A stretch of DNA of 16,193 nucleotides from assembly GCF_026151205.1 (NCBI RefSeq), contig NC_087084.1, forward strand, positions 3,692,845-3,709,037, read 5' to 3'. This DNA comes from Bolinopsis microptera (taxonomy: Eukaryota; Ctenophora; Tentaculata; Lobata; Bolinopsidae). Position 1 is the first letter of the stretch; the number at the start of each line of letters is the position of its first letter. This document shows, piece after piece, positions 1 to 6,883 of this stretch. Position numbers and translations under genes: made by a program. Below the pieces are notes generated by a model. It saw only the letters and a list, made by a program, of their open reading frames with translations, made no database searches and was not told the origin of the DNA.

Positions 1-508
1 CGTCGTGCCGCAGACTTGGTAAAATAAAAAAGTGCTCATTCTTTTGGCACAAACCTAATGCTTTGTTGACTAAAACATTGTGGCCGTAAATAAAGATAAA
101 TCAAGTAGAATTCTTCTGAAGTTGTGGACTTGTAGATGGAATGCATATTATATTCATCATATTTTACATTACATTATTTCAGACTCTCGTCTTCTTTTAA
201 ACTGCTCTCTGTGAAGATATTTGGTCTTGACGATTCATGCCTTTATTAGTTAAGATAAATGTAGGATTGTGATAAATGCCAAGAATTGAAAATGGAGAAC
301 ATTCCCTTTCAAATTTTAATAGGTTTTGATTGAAACAACAGATTGTTGTGATACCTATTTCAATTAAAAGTGGTGTATTTTCATAAAATCAACAGCTTTG
401 CCGTTTGCAAAAATGCCAAATTGAGTGATTCACAACCTTTGGCATTTTAAAAATTTACCTTGGATTCAGCCCATTTAGACGGTGAGGTGGTGGAGAATAT
501 TGTGTTGT
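1..508. other. AT-rich region without a supported gene
   Basis: Both strands are broken by frequent stops and no protein family is recognisable. Near 462 the minus strand has a reasonable donor (AATCCAAG followed by GTAAAT). It could close an exon running down from about 601, in which case the TAA at 509-511 would have to be a sequence error. No RNA gene or repeat was seen. Confidence 0.4.
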
Positions 509-601
509 TTACTTGTTAATGGACAGTTGCGCTAGAAGCTGTACTACTCTGACCTTTGTATACGTCAGGTCCAAAGATTCAGCAACACTAACAACATAAA
601 C
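509..601 (-). CDS. candidate terminal exon, unknown protein
   Basis: On the minus strand an acceptor-like TTTAGTACAG ends at 602. It is followed by a 30-codon open block beginning VYVVSVAESLDL, continuing TYTKVRVVQLLAQ, and closed by TAA at 511-509. The composition (alternating hydrophobic and charged residues, L/V-rich helix) is protein-like rather than low-complexity. I recognise no family. If the TAA is an error, the frame runs on through a proline-rich stretch (QYSPPPHRLNG) to a donor at about 462. It may belong with the candidate exon at 1033-1138, but the two do not join in phase as written. Support is codon appearance plus one splice signal only. Confidence 0.3.
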   Translation of the reverse strand, partial: VYVVSVAESLDLTYTKVRVVQLLAQLSINK

Positions 602-1032
602 CTGTACTAAATTTGTTATAGTTTAAGTAAGGTAAGAGAGAATGAATAGATATAAATAATGAAAACCTGATTAGCTAAAGAAAACGCGCACTGAAATGGT
701 ATTATTTAAGTTAAGTTGGAGAGTTCTAGTAGTCTACACCTCATGACTGAATTAATTGTAGTTAAACTAGGAGCCATTGCATGTTATTAGTTTAATGAAG
801 TAATGAAAGGTGTAGAAATCGGAATGGAGTGAATACAATATCTACTAAGGTTCCTGGGAGTCTCTCTCTCATAAAATAGCAGGAATTATTTTTTTACTGG
901 CTTCAAAAAGATTTTAATATCGAACTAATCTTCAATCGTTAGTTTAATTAGTACGAAAGTTACCGGGTACGTGCCAGAATTGTGAGCAAATTATATTGTG
1001 AGAACGGAGATTTACAAATCTGGAGGTCTTAC

Positions 1033-1138
1033 CAATACCTTTTCCTTCATATCCACCTTCAAAGTCCTTAACACCCAGGCAAATTAATAAGCAACAAACC
1101 AAGTTTAAAATCGTGAAACCAACGAAGGACCACAGCAT
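1033..1138 (-). CDS. candidate exon with one hydrophobic segment
   Basis: Minus-strand block starting with ATG at 1138 and running 35 codons plus one base to a good donor (GGTATTG then GTAAGA). The peptide begins MLWSFVGFTILNLVCCLLIC, a plausible membrane segment with a double cysteine, then continues GVKDFEGGYEGKGI. The CC within a membrane segment followed by a charged, glycine-rich turn faintly recalls CD225/dispanin proteins, but the match is too weak to name. An in-frame TAA lies six codons upstream of the ATG. The upstream part of this exon is duplicated at 1982-2112, where the downstream half is not conserved. It may be a first coding exon, or chance. Confidence 0.3.
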
Positions 1139-1230
1139 ACTTGGATTTAGTAGTTAGAGAGAGGAGTGTCTAGATGTTTGTATTGTATTCGGTACAGACC
1201 ATGATCCAGGAGCAGGATTGAGCCCATCTG
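1113..1230. repeat. dispersed repeat, copy A (~120 bp)
   Basis: Shares with 1982-2112, in direct orientation, a run from GTGAAACCAACG to the segment GATCCAGGAGCAGGAT. It includes a nearly identical core, GTTTGTATTGTATTCGG. Copies are diverged by substitutions and small indels. It overlaps the 5' end of the candidate exon at 1033-1138 on the minus strand, so it may be a duplicated exon plus upstream sequence, or a short dispersed element. Confidence 0.7.
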
Positions 1231-1981
1231 TTCTACGACCAAAGCCCAGCTCTCATATTAAAGAGTGAGGGGCAACTGCTCCTATGATCCCATACAACTG
1301 GTAATAAATTGTAAAAATTATTCAGATATTCCTAAACCCTAACTATGACACTGGGTTTTGGGTTATGGAACATTCCTCATTATATGTTGAATTATTTAGT
1401 TGGAGCTTTGGGCCTGTTGGGCCCACCAAACAGTTGTACCCTTCCCTTGGTTCTGTCTTTTGTATGCCCAGTGTAGTTCTTTTCAGGATTTCAGGACTTA
1501 CACTTGGCAGCCCAGGTAGCTTGATATCTATAACTATACCTTAATAATTGGTATCCTTTGACTTTGGAAATAAGCAAGTACCATTGATGATTATGATCTA
1601 GATTCATCAGTGGGTGCCGGGTATATCAAAAGGGTCTCGTTCATGTACAGGTCTCATTATAATTTCAGAGGAGGTTTAAAATCCGGGATTTATTATAACA
1701 TAAAAAATCCAACATGGGGTTAGCCTCGGGTGGTATAGATAGATACAGCACGGAGGGTATATATTCCCGTTCGGAAGCTTTTAGTCACATGTTTTATTTT
1801 TAGGAATTAATGTACTTGAATAATATTTATTTAACTAATGGTGAGTTTCTCATGCGGTCAGTCACGCAATTGTTTTTCCAAGGAACTTCCGGCTACAAGC
1901 GTTTAGAAAAGTATAGAAAGCCTGAGACGAAGCATTTGTTTGAAATCACCTTGGTTGTGAAGACTGATGATCGCATAATTT
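1231..1981. other. intergenic or intronic, no supported gene
   Basis: Contains a 59-codon plus-strand open frame from about 1366 (MEHSSLYVELFSW...) with no splice or homology support. The rest is AT-rich with frequent stops. The short purine-rich stretch at 1720-1765 has no tRNA fold that I could build. Confidence 0.4.
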
Positions 1982-2112
1982 GTGAAACCAACGGAAGACC
2001 ACAGCAAGCTAGATTAAGTGTTTGTAAGTTTTGGAGAGAGATGAGTCCATGTGTTTGTATTGTATTCGGAACAGTCCATTGATCCAGGAGCAGGATCTGA
2101 GCCAGTGATCTG
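1982..2112. repeat. dispersed repeat, copy B (~130 bp)
   Basis: Direct-orientation partner of 1113-1230, with unit starts about 870 bp apart. Similarity begins at GTGAAACCAACG and fades after GATCCAGGAGCAGGATCTGAGCC. The minus strand keeps a CTGTGG..TTC-GTTGGTTTCAC core that in copy A encodes LWSFVGF. Past that core the two copies are unrelated. Confidence 0.7.
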
Positions 2113-2473
2113 TGACCTTCCATGAGATTAAGCAGACCGTTTAAGGCATTTTTTAGGAGTTTATAGACACACACGGGGGAACGGGACAACTGTACCTTTT
2201 TGGTTATCATGCAAATGAAATAAGGTTTCACTTGCCTCAAGTTCAAAAGATTTGCACCAGCCACCAGATAAACATAGTGACTTCACCTTACTATGTTATC
2301 TGATTCTGAGATTTACCTGGGGATCTCAGACACTTCAGTGTTCATTAAAACACGAATGAAGATATGGCTGAATGACAGGCTGGGTGCGACGCCCAGTAAG
2401 CTAAGATTCTGTGAAGGTTAATGGCCATAGAATTGACTTTGCGGTACACAGGGGGGGGGGTGGGGCCAATGCA

Positions 2474-2568
2474 TAAATTGGAGAAATGGAGAATTACTCC
2501 TAGGTTTTTTCCATTTTCTCCATAGAAATAGTCTCCTTTTATGGCATTTTATGCCATTTTATGCCAGT
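2474..2568. repeat. left subterminal repeat of the element
   Basis: Carries GGAGAAATGGAG, ATTACTCCTAGG, TCCATTTTCTCCATAGAAA and two TTTTATGCCA units. It matches 3670-3760 directly and, because it is itself palindromic, also in inverse orientation. This fits a subterminal region of a foldback-type element. Confidence 0.7.
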
Positions 2569-2621
2569 GAAAAACCTTGAAAAATTTAGAATTTCGAGAA
2601 AAAATTATTTAAAAAAAAGAT

Positions 2622-3440
2622 ATTTTCGGCCCATATATGAAAGAGTATCATGAAACATGGAGAACAGGGTTTTTTTCAGAAAAACTTTGAAAAAATGTTG
2701 ACTTAGAAAATGTTCGGTCGAGTCATTTACGATACGTACCTCCGTATCGAGAGCTCCCGAATTCCGAGCTCGTGTTGCATAAGGGGAGCCTGCCTTCGAG
2801 ATCGCATTCCTCGATCCAAATTGTTGTATCGAATGGGGAAGGTGTGACTTCGATAAACCGAAAAAAATTTTCGGCAAATAATGAAACAGAGTGCATGAAA
2901 ACGTGGGGGTGAATAGCGTTTCAGAAAATATTTGAAAAATTTGACCGAAAAAATTATTGTCGGCTTTAAAATGAACAAAGGTAGCATGAAAACGTGGAGG
3001 GAGAGTGTTTTTCAGAAAAACTTGAAAATTTTGGACTTAGAAATTAACCACTCGGTACACATTTTGGACTCGAGGCTTCCCCTGGTAATTGCCGATCTCG
3101 GAAGGCAGCCTCCCCTTTGCATCACGAGCTGGGAATCGGGAGCTCTCGCTACGAGAGGTACGTATCGAGATGACTTCGGGCCGAAAATTTTCTAAGAAAA
3201 TTTTTCAACGTTTTCTAAAAACCCCTGATTTTCTCCACGTTATGCTTCCCTCTTCCATTATATGTGAATAAGCCGAACAGATTTTTTTGTTTTTCTCGGT
3301 TTATCGAAGCTCTGACCTACCCTCGATACACAAATTTGGACTTCGAGGCTTCCCCCTGGTTATGCGATCTCGGAAGCAGGGCCTCCCCTTTGCAGTGCGA
3401 GCTGTTTTCGACTGTCCGAGGATGTAGGTCTAACTTCTCT
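2622..3440. repeat. nested direct and inverted internal repeats
   Basis: A block with TACGTACCTC, CGAGAGCTCCCGA and GGGAGCCTGCCTTCGAGATCG (about 2735-2800) recurs inverted at about 3090-3170 and again at about 3320-3410 in the same orientation as the second copy. A second unit, GCATGAAAACGTGG followed by TTTTTCAGAAAA and TTGAAAA, occurs near 2650, 2900 and 2985, and inverted near 3190-3250. The arms at about 2628-2950 and 2960-3275 could form an imperfect hairpin. Open frames in this block (for example minus strand 2605-2987) are repeat sequence and are not annotated as genes. Confidence 0.7.
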
Positions 3441-3669
3441 CAGTGCTATTTCTCTCCCCTATTACTCACTCCTGCTGTAGCCTGTAGAAATAACTTTACT
3501 CTAGGCTGAGTAATTATGGTTTGCCTGAAGTGTGCCTCTTACTAAAACTAGTATAAGCATCTAGTAGCTACTATGGCTTTCTAAGCTTGTTACGCCCCTA
3601 GTAAGCGTAAAGAAACATGGTGGATTTGTCCAATTTAGGTGTTAATGGTGTTAAAGATGAAATTTCGAA

Positions 3670-3780
3670 GACAAATTTATGGCTTAAATGGAGAAAATGG
3701 AGAGCATTACTCCTGGTTTTTCCATTTTCTCCATAGAAAGTCTCCATTTTATGCCATTGTTATGACTTTTGATGCATTGG
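3670..3780. repeat. right subterminal repeat and inner part of right terminus
   Basis: Contains AAATGGAGAAAATGGAGAG, CATTACTCCTGG, TCCATTTTCTCCATAGAAAG and TTTTATGCCATTG, matching 2474-2568 directly. It ends in GATGCATTGG, the inner part of the terminal inverted repeat. Confidence 0.7.
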
Positions 3781-3787
3781 CCCCCCC

Positions 3788-3827
<40 letters not shown>
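3781..3827. repeat. C homopolymer tract (47 bp, one A)
   Basis: Seven C, one A, then 39 C. It forms the outer part of the element's right terminus, and the matching left terminus has only about 10 G. A plus-strand frame across it encodes polyproline and is not a gene. The length is probably unreliable. Confidence 0.85.
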
Positions 3828-3829
<2 letters not shown>

Positions 3830-3835
3830 ACACAT

Positions 3836-4154
3836 AATTTCACCAGCTATTATTTCTGAGGTTACACTGTTAAACTAACTCCTGCTTATATTAGTATATT
3901 AGTATATTAGTATTAGGATAGTCAAATAGCTTTCTCATAAGGGTAAGCGCTTGTGTCCCCATACCTTAGGTATTCAAGTTAGAAATATGATGTGATCGAG
4001 GGTGTTTGTTAGTTAATGAATATCCCTAACAGCAGCCCTAGGAAGTGTTTGTTTGCTACGAGCGTCATTAGATCAGTGAAGAGCATGTGTGTAGGAATGT
4101 ATTTTCTAAATCCAACTCTGAGTCTGTCAGGGGACATGTTTAGATGGAAGAAAA
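3836..4154. other. no firm gene; short TATTAG microsatellite and an open block
   Basis: 3886-3915 is a short array of ATTAGTAT-type units. From 4013 to 4137 the minus strand has a 41-codon open block (MSPDRLRVGFRKYIP...). It could continue the coding-like fragment at 4155-4360 in another frame. The opposite strand is also open here, so strand and coding status are uncertain. Confidence 0.35.
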
Positions 4155-4360
4155 TTATAGAGCCATTTGTAAATGATTTTGTTTTTCTTCCATATACTGT
4201 TGGGCCAAGTCGTGTATCATGGATCGCTTAGGTTGCCACCAGGATCTGTTAGTCCGCTAATTCTGCGGCCTTTAGTATCTTTCATCTCGCACAACTCGTT
4301 AAGGAATCTGGTGAGTTTGGCATGTTGAAAATTTGCAGCCTTCCAGGACATTTGATTGGG
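4155..4360 (-). pseudogene. frameshifted coding-like fragment, unknown protein
   Basis: On the minus strand, 4360-4217 reads QMSWKAANFQHAKLTRF, then LNELCEMKDTKGRRISG, LTDPGGNLSDP and a stop. One frame away, overlapping that stop, 4220-4155 reads MIHDLAQQYMEEKQNHLQMAL and a stop. The two pieces look like one helical, charged polypeptide interrupted by a single-base shift. The opposite strand also has open frames (a 72-codon frame ending at 4231), but its composition is less protein-like. I recognise no family. It could be an exon of a real gene with a sequencing indel, or a decayed gene. A C-rich stretch (4436-4455) lies just upstream on this strand. Confidence 0.4.
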
Positions 4361-4455
4361 TCAACGAGGTGTGTACGTCACCTCAAGATCGGGTGACAAG
4401 TGGCTGACCAGGCCATTGTGGGTCTAGGTCAGTGACCCCCACCCCCCCCACCCTG

Positions 4456-5436
4456 GATTACGAACCTGAGGTCACGGGGCTATGACGGTCACCAGAGGCT
4501 TGCTTTCGGCTCAAGTTATTTGATCAGGCCTTTAAGGACTATGGAGTGGTATAATACAGTGTTCAACGCGTGTAAATTGGATCCAATTATAATAGGAGCT
4601 GCGCAATTATTGTTGCTTATTGATAAGGTATTCACCTTCTGAAAAACCCCAGGCAAGGAGCTGGGCCAGAAATTTGAAAAAAGAAGGTTTTCAAAAAAAA
4701 TGAATATCGAGCCGAAAATCATGTAACCCTTATTTTTTTGAGGACGGGAACACGATAAAACTGGTTATAATCATCATACTCAAAGGAAAATTGCTTTTAA
4801 AATGCACTTGAATGTCTTAGATGTGATTCTAAGCTAAGCGCTGAGCGGCTTATCGGTGGCACCAGTCTCTCTGCCGAATTCTCCAGTAATTGTAAACAAC
4901 GACGCAACTAGTTCTCAGCTATAATCGGGTTATGAAGGAAAAGATCCCAAGTTCAGAGACAAAAGAAATTTATCCAAATAATCCTCCTTGTTTAAGATAA
5001 CGAATACTGATATTAACCAATTCGATTCATGTATCAAGATTGCCAGTATTTGAAATACTGGTAATATTGATTGCATGCCGATAATTTTCAATACATTCCT
5101 TTATAATTATCTTTCTTGTTAAGTAGAATAACTTAACCAGTTTTCTTGGGAATGTACCACTTTGTGTACATGACACATGTGTTGTATCAGCCTAGCCAAG
5201 GTCCCTGCAATGAGCCTTTGCTGTTATTTTTGACAACCGATTATAGGTATTTCACTCGTGTGAACCCAAATTCGTCGCCCCCAGCAAATAACTCTCAGAG
5301 CTGAGGAACGCCACAGAACCCTCCAATGATAGCAGGACGCGTTCGGAAGAATATGTCTAACCCTTCTTCACCTGCGGTCATGTTGTACCTTATATACCAA
5401 ACTCTGTGAAGGTCAGCCGCAGCAGAGTGGTGCGGA
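4456..5436. other. no supported gene
   Basis: AT-rich sequence with short frames only. Minus-strand 4516-4722 is open for 68 codons, but the A/T-run composition (many F, S, N and I) and lack of splice or family signal make it unconvincing. If the protease gene at 5702 has upstream exons for its targeting and membrane segments, they could lie here. None was recognised. Confidence 0.4.
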
Positions 5437-5650
5437 GGATTGGGGGGCCTTCTTGGAGGAGGTCGCTAGTTTTGAGGTATGTTAAATGGGGTTGGGGGGC
5501 CTTCGTGGGAAGGACGCTAGTTTCGAGTTATGTTTTACAACGGGGGTTAGGGGCCTTTCTTGGGGGAGGACGCTTGTTTCGTGGTATGTTAAAAACTGGG
5601 GGTTGGGGGGCCTTCTTGGGAAGGGACGCTAGTTCGAGCTATGTTAGACC
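5437..5650. repeat. G-rich tandem repeat, four copies of ~55 bp
   Basis: Units share TTGGGGGGCCTTCTTGG, then GGACGCTAGTTTCGAG and TATGTTA. They start at about 5440, 5492, 5547 and 5603 (steps of 52, 55 and 56). Copies differ mainly by one-base indels. The array ends about 50 bp before the first recognised protease exon, so it probably sits in an intron or upstream region. The 89-codon frame through it (5406-5675) just reads the repeat unit. Confidence 0.85.
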
Positions 5651-5701
5651 AATCAGCTTCCAGCAGCTACCATAAAATCTCAAAATCGTTGTCCGTGACA
5701 G

Positions 5702-5805
5702 GTATATGACGCCGACTGACGTTAGAGGACGTTGCTGGTACGAACACGCTTTACAAGAAATGCAGGAACTTGTCGGTTTTCTCACTACCCTGCTAAAATA
5801 TATTG
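5702..5805 (+). CDS. YME1L1-like: protease exon 1 of those seen: start of AAA module
   Basis: Follows acceptor CCGTGACAG and ends at donor TATTG/GTCAGT. It reads VYDAD, then after a one-base shift TLEDVAG, then after another shift YEHALQEMQELVGFLTT, then (P)AKYI. This is the segment preceding Walker A in FtsH-family proteases (the DVAG..EA..E..E.V.FL pattern). The last base, G, joins the next exon's AG to give E, so KYI-E-MGCEIPKG reads correctly. At least three single-base indels. Confidence 0.75.
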
Positions 5806-6824
5806 GTCAGTTAAAATCCTTCTATCTGTGGATATTATTTAGTGATCGTTCTTACTTTCATTTTATATATTAGATGCTTAGTAGTGAGTAAGTTTCCACT
5901 CCTCAACAATTAAAAATGAGATAAACATCTTATAAAATTAAAAGAAGTAGTATCTTTAGATATGTAATTACATATTTACAAAACCTACCTTCACGGAAGC
6001 CCCATCATTTATATTCATCAGCACGCATTAGGCAACTATTTAGCAAACTACCCTGTCAGAGATGGGATGTGAGATCCCTAAAGGATACTACTCTGTGAGA
6101 CCTCCGGTGTGGAAAGACCCTCATGCTAAAGCACTGGCTGGTGAAGCCGGTGTTCCTTTCTACTACTCCTCCGTTAATTAAATAATTAATTAATTATATC
6201 AATTTCAAATAGCTTTGTTTTACTATTTGGCAATCATGGATGATTATATTATATAAAATATATCGCTATTCCATATTCTTGTTTTTAAACAAGATTATTT
6301 TTATAATTGTAAAATTATATTCGTCCCTTATACATGTAAATCACAAACATGTTCCAAAGCAAGATAACGAGATGTTATTTTTACAGGTTCAGGGTTTGAG
6401 GAGATATTTGTCGGGTTGGAGCTGGAAGAGGTTAGTTAATGTTCAGCAGCTCAAGCCAACGCCCCTTCCATCACTTCATTGGATGAGATTGATTTATCGT
6501 TTATGTAGTACCTTTAAAAAGGAGTTACTCCAGCCTGCCATTGTCAAATTATTTACTGTCTACATTATTCCTAAAGAGATATAAAAAAGCAATAAGCAGT
6601 CAGTTTTCATTTTTTTATGGCAGGCATTTTTTTGAGGTCTAAGTAATCCCGTCATCGCCGTGTCAAAACGAAAGGATTAACGATCTTGGCTATTCAAATT
6701 TGGGGCACTCTCAATCAGATGCTGGTCTTGTATGGATGGGAGTTGACTCTACAAACACCATGACACTTCTTTTTGCTCTTTTTAATAAAAAGTGTATAGA
6801 AACCCCCCCCCCCCCCACCCCCCG

Positions 6825-6883
<59 letters not shown>

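Larger units (their letters stand above)
2451..3827. mobile_element. non-autonomous DNA-transposon-like element with G/C-run termini
   Basis: The left end is a G run, T, GGGG, then CCAATGCAT (to 2474). The right end is the reverse complement: ATGCATTGG (3772-3780), a C run, A, then a long C run to 3827. Next to the left end is GGTACACA (2443-2450) and next to the right end GGACACAT (3828-3835), which could be a target duplication of 7-8 bp with one base lost. Inside each end lies a ~90 bp subterminal block built on TGGAGAAAATGGA and TCCATTTTCTCCA. The interior carries nested repeats (2622-3440) and no transposase. Termini with a run of G and a possible 8 bp duplication loosely suggest a hAT-type non-autonomous element; this is inference. 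Confidence 0.6.

Noticed and set aside
1893-2264. 123-codon minus-strand frame (and its plus-strand shadow 1810-2082)
   Set aside because: It spans the dispersed repeat and has no conserved frame with the other copy; composition is not convincing.
2605-2987. Minus-strand frames of 86-90 codons
   Set aside because: They lie wholly in the nested repeats of the element and differ between repeat copies.
3639-3878. 79-codon plus-strand frame with polyproline
   Set aside because: It reads through a C homopolymer and a transposon terminus; no splice or family support.
4232-4403. Plus-strand exon pair ending LRNL and PSRTFDWVNE
   Set aside because: The implied intron would be about 28 bp, too short for an animal; the minus strand reads better.
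5406-5675. 89-codon plus-strand frame
   Set aside because: It translates the 55 bp tandem repeat; the protein repeat merely mirrors the DNA repeat.
6240-6584. 114-codon plus-strand frame as a gene of its own
   Set aside because: The first part is AT-rich intron. The real protein signal in 6387-6498 is in a different frame (protease exon 3).
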